In this document: one piece after another, positions 34,500 to 43,117 of the stretch
How the letters are laid out: the number at the start of each line of letters is the position of its first letter
Numbering within the stretch: position 1 is the stretch's first letter
Origin: Veillonellales bacterium
Lineage (GTDB): Bacteria; Bacillota; Negativicutes; Veillonellales; Dialisteraceae
Length of the DNA stretch: 64,000 nucleotides
Assembly: GCA_944390485.1 (NCBI GenBank)
Contig: CALXPQ010000005.1
Location: 106,225 to 170,224, forward strand
Reading direction: 5' to 3'
Translations under genes and position numbers: made by a program
The notes under the pieces: model-generated
The model's database searches: none
Seen by the model: only the letters and a program-made list of their open reading frames with translations
What the model was told of the DNA's origin: nothing

Positions 34500-35254
34500 G
34501 GCTTTGCCTCCACGAGCACGGTCTCTTCCTGCATGTAATGGATGTACGCGCCCATGTCCGTTCCGGGCGCGGCGAAGAAGATGCGCCCGCCCACGGGGTC
34601 GCCCTTTTCTTTCAGCACAGGGATGCGGCGGTAGCCGAAGCGCGGCGAGCCCACGTAGCCCGTGACGTACTGCGGGTCGTCGGACCAGCAGAGCTCGGCC
34701 ACGGTCCCCGGCGCGGCGGCCACTTTCGACGCGAGCACCAGCGCTTCCCGCGGATGGTCCCCGCCGAGGCCGCGGGCGGCCATCTTCCGGTCGTAGTCCG
34801 CGCTGTCCGCGGCGTCCATATTCGTGCAGCGCACGCCCCGGTCTCCCAGCCCGTCCAGTCGGCAGCCGGTGCGGCTGTCCAGCACCATGGCCCCGCGCAT
34901 GCTGTCCGTGAGGGCGGCGAGCGCCGCGAGGCCCGCGTCGGCGGCCTGCGGGGAGACCCCGGCCCGGATGAGCTCGTCCCGCGCGGCGGCGCGCCCTTCC
35001 GCGGCGGTCTCCGCGGCCCGCGTGCTCACCGGGAGGAGCGGACACGTGCGGATGTCCCCGTCCCGCACTTCTTCCACGCGGATCTGGATGAAATCCGCCC
35101 GGCCCCGCTCGTGGGTGCGCGCCCGGCGGAGCATGGCCGCCGCGGTCTCCTCCACCGCCTCCTCCGGGACGATGCGCTCCGCGCCGGAGATATGCCGTCC
35201 GCCCGCGCCGCGCCGTCCTCCTCTGCTCGATCTCATTTTCACGCTGTAGAGCAT
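34496..35254 (-). CDS. bioW: 6-carboxyhexanoate-CoA ligase (pimeloyl-CoA synthetase)
   Basis: 252 residues, normal BioW length. It activates pimelate with ATP and CoA. The family hallmarks 'YSVKMRSSRGG', 'GGRHISGAERIV', 'DFIQIRVEEV', 'VVLDSRTGCRLD'-like stretch, 'ALVLASKVAAAPGTVAELCW' and 'DPQYVTGYV' are all visible. Start at 35254 after AAAGAGG. First gene of a bioW-bioF-membrane protein operon, behind an apparent attenuator. Confidence 0.95.
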   Translation of the reverse strand: MLYSVKMRSSRGGRRGAGGRHISGAERIVPEEAVEETAAAMLRRARTHERGRADFIQIRVEEVRDGDIRTCPLLPVSTRAAETAAEGRAAARDELIRAGVSPQAADAGLAALAALTDSMRGAMVLDSRTGCRLDGLGDRGVRCTNMDAADSADYDRKMAARGLGGDHPREALVLASKVAAAPGTVAELCWSDDPQYVTGYVGSPRFGYRRIPVLKEKGDPVGGRIFFAAPGTDMGAYIHYMQEETVLVEAKP

Positions 35255-35313
35255 ACTCTGCCTCTTTCCGTATTGTAAATTTCTTCGAAATAAAAAGTTG
35301 ACTGTCTGCCTGT

Positions 35314-35347
35314 AAAAAAGGCATCCCGCGGACCTTTGCAGGATGCC
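35314..35347 (-). terminator. Terminator/attenuator in the bioW leader
   Basis: GGCATCCTGC / GCGGGATGCC stem followed by T6 on the minus strand. It lies between the likely bio promoter and bioW, so it may act as an attenuator. It could also simply end the ktr transcripts. Confidence 0.8.
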
Positions 35348-35356
35348 CATACGTGC

Positions 35357-35385
35357 AGTATAGTCAACTTATTTTATTTTGTCAA
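35357..35385 (-). promoter_or_regulatory. Likely biotin operon promoter
   Basis: TTGACA (35380-35385), 17 bases, TATACT (35357-35362). Confidence 0.75.
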
Positions 35386-35393
35386 TTTGACAA
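35379..35393. promoter_or_regulatory. Palindromic operator over the bio -35
   Basis: TTGTCAA-T-TTGACAA, a perfect 15-base dyad covering the -35 element. AAGTTGACT and AGTCAACTT, related half-sites, occur again at about 35362-35370 and 35296-35304. The binding protein (BirA or another) is unknown. Confidence 0.6.
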
Positions 35394-35404
35394 TCTGTTC
35401 CCCA

Positions 35405-36052
35405 TTACAATTTCAGTACGCGCTGGATGTCGTCGTTGCGGCCGATGAGGAGGATGGTCATGGACGGCTCGAGTCGGGTGGCGGGGGAGATGCCCGCGTC
35501 GATGTGGCCGTCCCGCTTCACGGCCATGATGTTCACGTGCCAGGCGCGGCGCACGTCCAGCTCGCCCACGGTACGGCCGGCCCACGCGCCGGGCACGGCG
35601 ATCTCGTAGACGGCGTGGTCCCGGTCGAGTTCGAAGTAGTCGAGGACGCGGTCCGAGCTGTAGCGGATGGCGGTCCAGATGGCGAGCTGCTTCTCCGGAT
35701 AGACCACCTGATCCGCACCGTTCCGCAGGAGGAATTTCGCGTGGATGCCCCGGGCAGCGCGGGACACGACGAGTTTCGCCCCGAGCTCTTTCAGGAGAGA
35801 CGTGGTCTCGAGAGAGCTCTGGAAATCATCACCGATGGCGACGATGGCGAGGTCGAAATTCGGGATACCAAGGGATTCGAGGAAGGCGCGGTTCGTGCTG
35901 TCCCCGATGAGCCCGCGGGTGAGGTACGGCAGCGCCATGTTCACGCGCTCCTCCACGCGCTCCACGGCGAGCACCTCATGATGGAGCTCCCAGAGTTTTT
36001 TCGCGATGTGCCGGCCGTAGCGACCCAGCCCGATGAGAAGTACAGATTTCAT
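35405..36052 (-). CDS. ktrA: KtrA/TrkA-type potassium channel regulatory subunit
   Basis: 215 residues. RCK domain: Rossmann motif 'LIGLGRYGRHIAKKL' at the N-terminus, 'GDSTNRAFLESLGI', then a C-terminal TrkA_C domain. It forms the cytosolic nucleotide-gated ring on KtrB. It starts 18 bases after the ktrB stop. Confidence 0.9.
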   Translation of the reverse strand: MKSVLLIGLGRYGRHIAKKLWELHHEVLAVERVEERVNMALPYLTRGLIGDSTNRAFLESLGIPNFDLAIVAIGDDFQSSLETTSLLKELGAKLVVSRAARGIHAKFLLRNGADQVVYPEKQLAIWTAIRYSSDRVLDYFELDRDHAVYEIAVPGAWAGRTVGELDVRRAWHVNIMAVKRDGHIDAGISPATRLEPSMTILLIGRNDDIQRVLKL

Positions 36053-36070
36053 AAATCCTCCTGTGGAAAA

Positions 36071-37393
36071 TCAGCCGACGGCCACGTGCTCTTCCGGGAG
36101 CCGCGCCGGGAAGGGGCGGGTGTCGCGGTGCGCCGCGTAGATGAGGGTGAGCGCCCCCACGCGGCCGAAGAACATGAGCGCCATGAGCACGCACCGGGAG
36201 AGGTCCCCCGCCTCGGCGGTGACGCCGATGGTGAGGCCCACGGTGCCGATGGCGGACACCCCTTCGAAGAGGCAGTCCAGGAAGGCGAGGCCCTCCCGGT
36301 AGCTGATGAAAAGGCTCCCCGCGAGGAGCAGGACGAGGTACATGAGAAAGACCGTGAGCGCCTGCCGGATGGATTCCGGCGAGAGCCGCCGGCCGAAGCA
36401 CTCCACGTCGCGCCGGAGCCGGAAGGTGGCGGCGGCCGCCGCGAGGAGCGTGTAGAAGGTGGTGGTCTTGATGCCGCCCGCGGTGGAGCCCGGCCCGCCG
36501 CCGATGAACATGAGGATGATGAGGAGCATCCGCCCCGCCTCAGTCATGGCGGTGAGGTCCACGGAGTTGAATCCCGCGGTGCGCGCCGTGACGGACTGGA
36601 AGAGCGCCGCGAAGACCCGCGCGCTGCCGGTGAAGCCCGCGAAGTCGAAGGCGTAGAAGGCCGCCGCGGGGATCGCGATGAGGCCCGCCGTGGCGGTGAG
36701 GATCATCTTCGTCTGGAGGCGGCACCGGGAGAGCCGGCCCCGGCTGGCGAGGAGGTCCGCCCAGGTGATGAAGCCGAGGCCCCCGGCGATGATGAGCCCC
36801 ATAATGGTGCAATTGATCACCGGGTGGTCCGCGTAGTACACGAGCGAGCTCCCCGGCGCGAGGATGCCCGTCAGGTCGAAGCCCGCATTGCAGAAGGCCG
36901 AGATGGAGTGGAAGACGGCGAACCACAGGCCGCGCGCGAATCCGAAGTCCGCGATGAAGACCGGCGCCATGAGCGCCGCCCCGAGGAGCTCGAAAGCGAC
37001 CGTCCCCCGCAGGATGACGCGCAGGATCCGCACGAGGCCGCCGATCTGCGGCGCGGCCACCGCCTCCTGGAGCGTGCTCCGCTGCATGAGGCTGATGTGC
37101 CGCCCGGAGAAGACCGCCAGCATCATGGCGAGCGTCACCACGCCCATGCCGCCCGTTTGGATGAGCAGGAGGATCACCAGCTGGCCGAAGAACGTCCAGT
37201 ACGTGCCGGTGTCCACCGTGACGAGGCCCGTGACGCACACCGCGGACACCGCCGTGAAGAGCGCGTCCAGGAAGTCCGCTCCGCCCCCGTGCGAGGCGAA
37301 GGGCAGCATGAGGAGCAGCGTCCCCGCCGCGATGGCCGCCGCAAAGCTCACCGTGATGATCTGAAAGGCCGATAGCCGTCTGAGTCTGTCCAT
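36071..37393 (-). CDS. ktrB: KtrB/TrkH-family potassium uptake protein
   Basis: 440 residues, four M1-P-M2 repeats. The pore loops with filter glycines are seen as 'AVSAVCVTGLV', 'SISAFCNAGFDL', 'SVTARTAGFNSVD' and 'GVSAIGTVGLTIG'. Start set at 37393 (GGAGG four bases upstream). An ATG at 37435 would lie at or before the transcript start set by the TGATATAAT promoter next to it. Two-gene ktrB-ktrA operon. Confidence 0.93.
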   Translation of the reverse strand: MDRLRRLSAFQIITVSFAAAIAAGTLLLMLPFASHGGGADFLDALFTAVSAVCVTGLVTVDTGTYWTFFGQLVILLLIQTGGMGVVTLAMMLAVFSGRHISLMQRSTLQEAVAAPQIGGLVRILRVILRGTVAFELLGAALMAPVFIADFGFARGLWFAVFHSISAFCNAGFDLTGILAPGSSLVYYADHPVINCTIMGLIIAGGLGFITWADLLASRGRLSRCRLQTKMILTATAGLIAIPAAAFYAFDFAGFTGSARVFAALFQSVTARTAGFNSVDLTAMTEAGRMLLIILMFIGGGPGSTAGGIKTTTFYTLLAAAAATFRLRRDVECFGRRLSPESIRQALTVFLMYLVLLLAGSLFISYREGLAFLDCLFEGVSAIGTVGLTIGVTAEAGDLSRCVLMALMFFGRVGALTLIYAAHRDTRPFPARLPEEHVAVG

Positions 37394-37435
37394 AGCGCCT
37401 CCGCCGCCCGCCGTACCGGGCATGTTGTTTCTCAT

Positions 37436-37445
37436 TATATCATCC
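37436..37445 (-). promoter_or_regulatory. ktrBA promoter (-10)
   Basis: Extended -10 TGATATAAT on the minus strand about 40 bases before the ktrB start. Confidence 0.65.
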
Positions 37446-37499
37446 CCTGCGCACCGCGGGGCCCGGCGCCGGGATTTTCAAACTTTTTCCGGAAATCTT

Positions 37500-37528
37500 T
37501 TGACATTCATTTCCCCGCTGTGTATAGT
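37500..37528 (+). promoter_or_regulatory. Promoter of the LysR gene at 37.6 kb
   Basis: TTGACA (37500-37505), 17 bases, TATAGT (37523-37528). The leader then contains a GTCCGGC / GCCGGAC hairpin just before the ribosome-binding site. Confidence 0.8.
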
Positions 37529-37607
37529 TAGACGTATAAGAAAAAAATATGGGCACTGCCCAGAAGTAGTCGTCCGGCTATGGGCCGGACCCAGGAGGGA
37601 CCCGATC

Positions 37608-38543
37608 ATGACGCTGCAGCAGCTGCGCTACATCATCCAGATCGTCCAGTCCGGCTCCATCAGCATGGCCGCGCAGAAGCTGTACATCACCCAGCCGAGC
37701 CTGTCCAAGTCCGTCGCTGATCTGGAGAAGGAAATGGGCATCACCATCTTCAACCGAAACAACCGCGGCGTCTATCTCTCCGACGACGGCGCGAAATTCC
37801 TCGCCTACGCCCGGCAGATCGTGGAGCAGGCGGACCTGCTCGAGCATCAGTACAAATTCGGCCCGCCCATCCGGCGCGTCTTCGCCGTCTCGTCCCAGCA
37901 CTACGCCTTCGCCGTGGACGCCTTCGCCGCCCTTGTGCGCGACTACAAGGACGAGCAGTACGAATTCGCCCTCCGCGAATCCCGCACGTACGACATCATC
38001 GAAGACGTGCGCACCCAGCGGAGTGAGCTCGGCATCCTCTACCTCTCGAAATTCAACCGGGACGTGCTCCAGCGCATTTTCCAGAATGCAGAGCTGAATT
38101 TCGTCCCCCTCTTTAAGGCGAAGCCCCACGTCTTCCTCTCGCGGAACCATCCCCTCGCGCACCGCAAGTCCGTCACGCTGAAAGACCTGAAGCCCTTCCC
38201 CCGCCTCACCTACGAGCAGGGGCTGGACCACGCCTTCCACTTCACGGAAGAGCTGCACTCCACGGAAGAAGCGCAGCAGAGCATCGTCGTCTCCGACAAA
38301 TCCACCATGTTCCAGCTCATGGGGGACATCCTCGGCTACAACATCGCCTCCGGCGCGCTGAACGCCGACCCGGACAGCGAGGAGATCGTCTCCGTGCTGC
38401 TGAAATCGGCGGAAGTGATGGACATCGGCTACATCCATCCCACGGACCATCCGCTGTCCGCCCTGTCCGAAGAATTCCTGAAGCACCTCCACGAGTGCAT
38501 CGAGACCTTCACCCAGTCCGAGGGTGCGGCCCGCCTCCGCTGA
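37608..38543 (+). CDS. LysR-family transcriptional regulator
   Basis: 311 residues. N-terminal winged HTH 'MTLQQLRYIIQIVQSGSISM' with 'AAQKLYITQPSLSKSVADLE'; C-terminal effector-binding domain. The start follows AGGAGGG. No target is obvious: ktr lies divergently upstream and a MarR gene convergently downstream. The hairpin in its leader may regulate its own translation. The ligand is unknown. Confidence 0.88.
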   Translation: MTLQQLRYIIQIVQSGSISMAAQKLYITQPSLSKSVADLEKEMGITIFNRNNRGVYLSDDGAKFLAYARQIVEQADLLEHQYKFGPPIRRVFAVSSQHYAFAVDAFAALVRDYKDEQYEFALRESRTYDIIEDVRTQRSELGILYLSKFNRDVLQRIFQNAELNFVPLFKAKPHVFLSRNHPLAHRKSVTLKDLKPFPRLTYEQGLDHAFHFTEELHSTEEAQQSIVVSDKSTMFQLMGDILGYNIASGALNADPDSEEIVSVLLKSAEVMDIGYIHPTDHPLSALSEEFLKHLHECIETFTQSEGAARLR

Positions 38544-38560
38544 AAACAAATCACATAAAA

Positions 38561-38590
38561 AAAGAGCTCCCCCAGGGGAGCCTTTTCTTT
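38561..38590 (+). terminator. Terminator behind the LysR gene
   Basis: GGCTCCCC-type stem (GAGCTCCC / GGGAGCC) with T-rich tail. Confidence 0.8.
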
Positions 38591-38608
38591 TGTCTTTTTA
38601 TAAGCGGT

Positions 38609-39091
38609 TCAGCCGGTGATCTTCTCCAGCAGGCGGATGAGCTCTTCCTGCTCGTCCACGGTGAGCTTGCCCATGAGCTGGGACACCCGCTGGTAGTGGA
38701 GCGGGAGCAGCTTCTCCGTGAGCGCGCGGCCCGCCTCCGTGAGGCGGATGTGCTTCTGCCGGCCGTCCTTCTCGTCGGCGGTCTCCGTCACGAGGCCGTC
38801 CCGCTTCATGCGGGAGAGCATCATGCTGATGGTGGCGCGGGTCACGCCGGCGCACCGGGCCAGCTCCGACGGCGCGAGATCCTCGTTCTTCTGGTACAGG
38901 ATGATGAGCACGCCGAATTTCCCGCTGGACACGCCGAATTTCCGGGTGAGCCCGTCCAGCACGGCGTTCTGCACCTCTTCGCCCGCGCGGAGCACCCGCA
39001 GCATGGCGAGCACTTCCGACGGATGGATGAGCGGATTCCGGCGAGCGAACCGCTCCAGTTCCTCCCGCGGGGGGATGACGACTTTTGCCAT
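38609..39091 (-). CDS. MarR-family regulator
   Basis: 160 residues. Winged helix with 'LAPSELARCAGVTRATISMM' (recognition helix) and wing 'ETADEKDGRQKHIRLTEAGR'. Start at 39091 with AAAGGAGG. The promoter carries a GTTAG-ctgt-CTAAC dyad next to the -10, as expected for autorepression. It is divergent from the first brnQ gene, whose promoter lies in the same 190-base gap; it may control that gene too. Confidence 0.88.
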   Translation of the reverse strand: MAKVVIPPREELERFARRNPLIHPSEVLAMLRVLRAGEEVQNAVLDGLTRKFGVSSGKFGVLIILYQKNEDLAPSELARCAGVTRATISMMLSRMKRDGLVTETADEKDGRQKHIRLTEAGRALTEKLLPLHYQRVSQLMGKLTVDEQEELIRLLEKITG

Positions 39092-39119
39092 GATTCCTCC
39101 TTTCCTCTGTCTCTTATTC

Positions 39120-39133
39120 GTTAGCTGTCTAAC
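39120..39133. promoter_or_regulatory. Candidate MarR operator
   Basis: GTTAG-ctgt-CTAAC perfect dyad, five bases downstream of the marR -10. Confidence 0.6.
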
Positions 39134-39137
39134 AGTC

Positions 39138-39166
39138 AGTATAAAAGAAAGGTTCCCCGCTGTCAA
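39138..39166 (-). promoter_or_regulatory. Promoter of the MarR gene at 38.6 kb
   Basis: TTGACA (39161-39166), 17 bases, TATACT (39138-39143). Confidence 0.85.
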
Positions 39167-39205
39167 TCCGGGCGGCCCGCCCGCCGGAAAATCGCCGGCC
39201 GCGCG

Positions 39206-39233
39206 TTGACTTTTCTCCGTGCGGTGGTATGAT
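39206..39233 (+). promoter_or_regulatory. Promoter of the first brnQ gene
   Basis: TTGACT (39206-39211), 16 bases, TATGAT (39228-39233). Confidence 0.75.
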
Positions 39234-39278
39234 AAAAAGAAATCATTTTATGACTTCTCTGCAAGTGAGGTGACTCCC

Positions 39279-40616
39279 ATGAAACAAAACAACGCCTTCG
39301 TCGCCATCGGGCTCATGCTCTTCGCGCTCTTCTTCGGCGCGGGGAACCTGATCTTCCCGCCCTTCCTCGGCCAGCAGGCCGGGACGGACATCGTCCCCGC
39401 CATCCTCGGCTTCCTCATCACCGGCTGCGGCCTGCCCCTCCTCGGCGTGGCCTCCGTGGGCTGGTCCGGCAAGAATCTCCAGGGCATGGGCGGCCGCGTC
39501 GCCCCGTGGTACGGCGTCTTCATGGTGGCCGCCATCTCTCTCACCATCGGCCCGTGCTTCGCCATCCCCCGCACCTGCTCCACCTCGTACGAGATGTCCA
39601 TCGTGCCGCTCCTCGGCCAGCTCGGGCAGACCGGGCTCTTCGTCTACTCCCTCGTCTTCTTTGCCCTCACGTGGTGGCTCGCGGTCTCCCCGTCGAAGCT
39701 CGTGGACCGCGTGGGCAAGCTCCTCACGCCCATCATGCTCGTGCTCCTCTTCGCCCTCTTCGCGGCGTACGTCATCGCCCCCATGGGCGAGTGGCAGCCT
39801 CCGGCGGCGGCGAAATACGCGGACGGCCTCTCGTCCTTCTCCTCCGGATTCATCGAAGGGTACAACACCATGGACGGGCTGGCGGGCCTCCTCTTCGGCA
39901 TCCTCGTGGTCGAAGCCGTGCGCGCGACCGGCCGGACCGACCCTCACGCCATCGCCCGGGACACCCTGAAATCCGGCGTGGTGGCCATGTTCTTCATGTG
40001 CGTCATCTACGTCTTCCTCGGCTTCATCGGCGCTTCCTCCGTGGTTCCCCTCGGCATGCAGGAAAACGGCGCGCCCATCCTCGTGGGCTCCATGAACTGG
40101 TACTTCGGCGCGGCCGGCCCGGCGATCCTCTCGGTGATCGTCCTGCTCGCGTGCCTCACCACCAGTATCGGCCTCGTGGCCTCCGTAGCCGCCCTCTTCC
40201 ACGCCCTCGTGCCGAAAGTCTCCGCCTACGCCTTCGCCACGGTCTTCTCCGTCATCTCCTGCGGCATCGCGAACTTCGGCCTCACCACCATCATTTCCGC
40301 CGCCGTGCCCGTGCTCGTCTTCCTCTACCCGCTCACCGTGGCCCTCATCATCCTCACCTTCCTGAACGGGACGTTCCGCGGCTCGCCCCTCGTGCACCGC
40401 ACGGCCACCCTCTTCACCTTCTTCCCCGCCCTCTACGACGGCCTGAAGGCTCTCGGCGCCGCGCCCGCCTCCGTCTCCGCCGTGATGGACGCGCTGCCCC
40501 TCGCGCAGTACGGCCTCGCGTGGTTCCCCATCTTCGCCGCAGGCTTCCTCATCGGCTGGGGCCTCTACCTCGCCGGCGGCCGCAGACCTTCCGACGAATT
40601 TGCGGAGAAGCCGTAA
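39279..40616 (+). CDS. brnQ: Branched-chain amino acid:cation symporter (BrnQ/LIVCS family), copy 1
   Basis: 445 residues, about twelve membrane helices. N-terminus 'FVAIGLMLFALFFGAGNLIF' followed by 'PPFLGQQAG' is the LIVCS signature, and 'GIANFGLTTIISAAVPVLVF' is conserved. It imports leucine, isoleucine or valine with Na+ or H+. The downstream gene is a close paralogue sharing long identical blocks. Each copy has its own promoter and terminator. Confidence 0.93.
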   Translation: MKQNNAFVAIGLMLFALFFGAGNLIFPPFLGQQAGTDIVPAILGFLITGCGLPLLGVASVGWSGKNLQGMGGRVAPWYGVFMVAAISLTIGPCFAIPRTCSTSYEMSIVPLLGQLGQTGLFVYSLVFFALTWWLAVSPSKLVDRVGKLLTPIMLVLLFALFAAYVIAPMGEWQPPAAAKYADGLSSFSSGFIEGYNTMDGLAGLLFGILVVEAVRATGRTDPHAIARDTLKSGVVAMFFMCVIYVFLGFIGASSVVPLGMQENGAPILVGSMNWYFGAAGPAILSVIVLLACLTTSIGLVASVAALFHALVPKVSAYAFATVFSVISCGIANFGLTTIISAAVPVLVFLYPLTVALIILTFLNGTFRGSPLVHRTATLFTFFPALYDGLKALGAAPASVSAVMDALPLAQYGLAWFPIFAAGFLIGWGLYLAGGRRPSDEFAEKP

Positions 40617-40630
40617 AGACGCCTCCCCTG

Positions 40631-40654
40631 CGCCCGCTTCGGCGGGCGTTTTTT
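40631..40654 (+). terminator. Terminator between the two brnQ genes
   Basis: CGCCCGC-ttcg-GCGGGCG followed by T6. Confidence 0.9.
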
Positions 40655-40673
40655 CATGGCCGTGTCCCCTCCG

Positions 40674-40702
40674 TTGACATATGTCCTGCGCGCGGTCATA
40701 AT
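40674..40702 (+). promoter_or_regulatory. Promoter of the second brnQ gene
   Basis: TTGACA (40674-40679), 17 bases, CATAAT (40697-40702). Confidence 0.75.
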
Positions 40703-40748
40703 AGGGCAAGTATGCGCGGCGGGCATCTGCCGCAGAATCGAGGTCATC

Positions 40749-42089
40749 ATGAAACAAAACAACGCGTTCGTCGCCATCGGGCTCATGCTCTTCGCGCTCT
40801 TCTTCGGCGCGGGCAACATCATCTTCCCGCCCTTCCTCGGCCAGCACGCCGGGACGAACACCCTCCCCGCCATCCTCGGCTTCCTCATCACGGGCTGCGG
40901 CCTGCCCCTCCTCGGCGTGGTCACCGTGGGCTGGTCCGGCCGGAACCTGCAGGACATCGCCGGCCGGGTAGCCCCGTGGTACGGCGTCTTCATGGTGGCC
41001 GCCATCTCCCTCACCATCGGCCCCTTCTTCGCCATCCCCCGCACGTGCTCCACGTCCTTTGAAATGTCCGTGATCCCCCTCTTCGGCCAGCTCGGGCAGA
41101 CCGGCCTCTTCGTCTACTCCCTCCTCTTCTTCGCCGTCACGTGGTGGCTCGCCGTCACGCCCACGAAACTCGTGGACCGCGTGGGCAAATTCCTCACGCC
41201 CATCATGCTCGTGCTCCTCTTCGCCCTCTTCGCCGCCTTCACCGTCGATCCCTTCGGCGCGTGGCAGGCCCCGACCGACTCCCGCTACATGGACGGCTTC
41301 TCCGCCTTCACCGCCGGCATCATGGAAGGGTACAACACCATGGACGGGCTGGCGGGCCTCCTCTTCGGCATCCTCGTCATCCAGGCCGTGCGCCTCACCG
41401 GCGTGACCGAGCCCCGCGCCATCGCCCGGGACACCCTGAAATCCGGCGTGGTGGCCATGTTCTTCATGTGCATCATCTACGTCTTCCTCAGCTTCATCGG
41501 CGCGTCCTCCATCCAGCCGATCGGCGTGCAGGAAAACGGCGTGCCCATCATCGTGGGCTCCATGAGCTGGTACTTCGGGCAGGCCGGACCCATGCTCCTC
41601 GCGGTCATCGTCATGCTCGCGTGCCTCACCACCAGCATCGGCCTCATCGCCTCCGTATCCGCCCTCTTCCATACCCTCGTGCCGAAGATCCCCGCCCGCA
41701 CCTTCGCGACCGTCTTCTCCCTCGTCTCCTGCGGCATCGCGAACTTCGGCCTCACCACCATCATCTCCGCGGCCGTGCCCGTGCTCGTCTTCCTCTACCC
41801 GCTCACCATCGCTCTCATCATCCTCACCTTCCTGAACGACGCCTTCCGCGGCTCCCCCGTGGTGCACCGCACGGCCACCCTCTTCACCTTCTTCCCCGCC
41901 CTCTACGACGGCCTCCACGCCCTCGGCGCCGCGCCGGAAGCGCTCACCGCCTTCATGCAGACCCTGCCCCTCGCCTCCTACGGCCTCGCGTGGCTCCCCA
42001 TCTTCGCCGCAGGCCTCCTTCTCGGCTGGGGCCTCTACGCCGCCGGCGGCCGCAGACCTTCCGCCGAATACCTCGAAAGCCGCAAATAA
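40749..42089 (+). CDS. brnQ: Branched-chain amino acid:cation symporter, copy 2
   Basis: 446 residues, tandem paralogue of the preceding gene, with 'FVAIGLMLFALFFGAGNIIF' at the N-terminus. Differences cluster in a few loops (around residues 170-195) and near the C-terminus, while many membrane segments are identical. That suggests a rather recent duplication with partial divergence, possibly of substrate preference or regulation, since the promoters are unrelated. Confidence 0.93.
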   Translation: MKQNNAFVAIGLMLFALFFGAGNIIFPPFLGQHAGTNTLPAILGFLITGCGLPLLGVVTVGWSGRNLQDIAGRVAPWYGVFMVAAISLTIGPFFAIPRTCSTSFEMSVIPLFGQLGQTGLFVYSLLFFAVTWWLAVTPTKLVDRVGKFLTPIMLVLLFALFAAFTVDPFGAWQAPTDSRYMDGFSAFTAGIMEGYNTMDGLAGLLFGILVIQAVRLTGVTEPRAIARDTLKSGVVAMFFMCIIYVFLSFIGASSIQPIGVQENGVPIIVGSMSWYFGQAGPMLLAVIVMLACLTTSIGLIASVSALFHTLVPKIPARTFATVFSLVSCGIANFGLTTIISAAVPVLVFLYPLTIALIILTFLNDAFRGSPVVHRTATLFTFFPALYDGLHALGAAPEALTAFMQTLPLASYGLAWLPIFAAGLLLGWGLYAAGGRRPSAEYLESRK

Positions 42090-42117
42090 AAAAGCGCCCC
42101 CATGCGGGGCGTTTTTC
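42088..42117. terminator. Terminator between brnQ copy 2 and ispE
   Basis: GCGCCCC / GGGGCG stem, T-run to the right and A-run to the left; serves convergent genes. Confidence 0.85.
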
Positions 42118-42162
42118 ATTTCCTTTTTCATCCCCTCCGGGGGATTTTTTATCGGCTGCGGT

Positions 42163-43020
42163 TCAGATGTCCTCCGCGCCGCAGGTCTCGGCGGGGGCGC
42201 AGAACCAGTCGGGATGGCGGCTCTGGAGGGTGCGGGCGGCGGAGTCTCTCGACTCTCCACCGAGGAGAAGGAAGAAGGCGGAGCCGCTGCCGCTCATGAG
42301 GGCGGGCGCGCCGAAGGCGCGGAGCTCGCGGGCCGCGGCGGCGAGCGCCGGGGTCACGGGGAAGAGCGCGTCTTCGAAGGTATTCGCGAGGGATGCGGCG
42401 AGGGCCGCGAAGTCCCGCGCGCGGAGGGCCGCTTCCATGGCGTCCGAGGTGTTCCGCCCCGCGATGCCCCGGCGGTCGATCTCGCCGTAGGCCGCGCCGG
42501 TGGAGACGGAAACGGCGGGCTTCACGATGAGGAGGGGCAGGCCCGGCCACGGGGGGAGTGTCTCGAGCTCGCCCCCGATGCCGCGGCACCGGGCGCAGCC
42601 GCCGGCGACGCAGAAGGGCACGTCCGCCCCGAGGCGCGCGCCCATGGCTTCGAGGCGCGCCGCGCCGAGGCGGGTGCCGTAGAGGCGGTCCAGCCCGCGG
42701 AGCACCGCCGCCGCGTCCGCCGAGCCGCCTCCGAGGCCCGCTTCGGAGGGGAGGCGCTTCACGAGGCGCAGGGCCGCGCCGGGCACGCCGGTCTCCTCCA
42801 GGAAGAGCGCCGCCGCGCGCCACATGAGATTGTCCGGCCCCGCGGGCGCCGCGCCCTCCACCGCGAGCGAGAGGCCGTCCACCGGGACGAGCTCCACCGT
42901 GTCCGCGAGGGTGATGCTGTGCATGACCGTGTCCACTTCATGATAGCCGTCGGGCCGCTTCCCCAGCACGGGGAGCGTGAGGTTCACCTTGGCCCGGGCC
43001 GTTTCCGTCACTTTGTCCAT
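42163..43020 (-). CDS. ispE: 4-diphosphocytidyl-2-C-methyl-D-erythritol kinase
   Basis: 285 residues. GHMP kinase of the non-mevalonate isoprenoid pathway. 'ARAKVNLTLPVLGKRPDGYH' at the N-terminus, ATP loop 'LPSEAGLGGGSADAAAVLRG', and C-terminal 'LMSGSGSAFFLL'. I take the ATG at 43020, seven bases after AAGGA. The ATG fifteen bases earlier is next to the -10 element and has no such site. Confidence 0.95.
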   Translation of the reverse strand: MDKVTETARAKVNLTLPVLGKRPDGYHEVDTVMHSITLADTVELVPVDGLSLAVEGAAPAGPDNLMWRAAALFLEETGVPGAALRLVKRLPSEAGLGGGSADAAAVLRGLDRLYGTRLGAARLEAMGARLGADVPFCVAGGCARCRGIGGELETLPPWPGLPLLIVKPAVSVSTGAAYGEIDRRGIAGRNTSDAMEAALRARDFAALAASLANTFEDALFPVTPALAAAARELRAFGAPALMSGSGSAFFLLLGGESRDSAARTLQSRHPDWFCAPAETCGAEDI

Positions 43021-43034
43021 ACCGATTTCCTTCA

Positions 43035-43044
43035 TGCTATAATA
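43035..43044. promoter_or_regulatory. Overlapping divergent -10 elements for ispE and the YitT gene
   Basis: Plus strand TGC-TATAAT (43035-43043) and minus strand TATTAT (43039-43044) share bases, so polymerase on one promoter should exclude the other. Confidence 0.6.
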
Positions 43045-43117
43045 CAGGTAAGAATGCGCGGCGGATTTCCGCCTGCCTTTTCATTGTATCGCGTCTCTCT
43101 GCAGAAAGGAATGACCC

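Noticed and set aside
39243..42260. 1,005-codon minus-strand frame across both brnQ genes
   Set aside because: Glu/Gly/His repeats arise from reading the duplicated GC-rich genes backwards; the apparent internal repeat is just the brnQ duplication.
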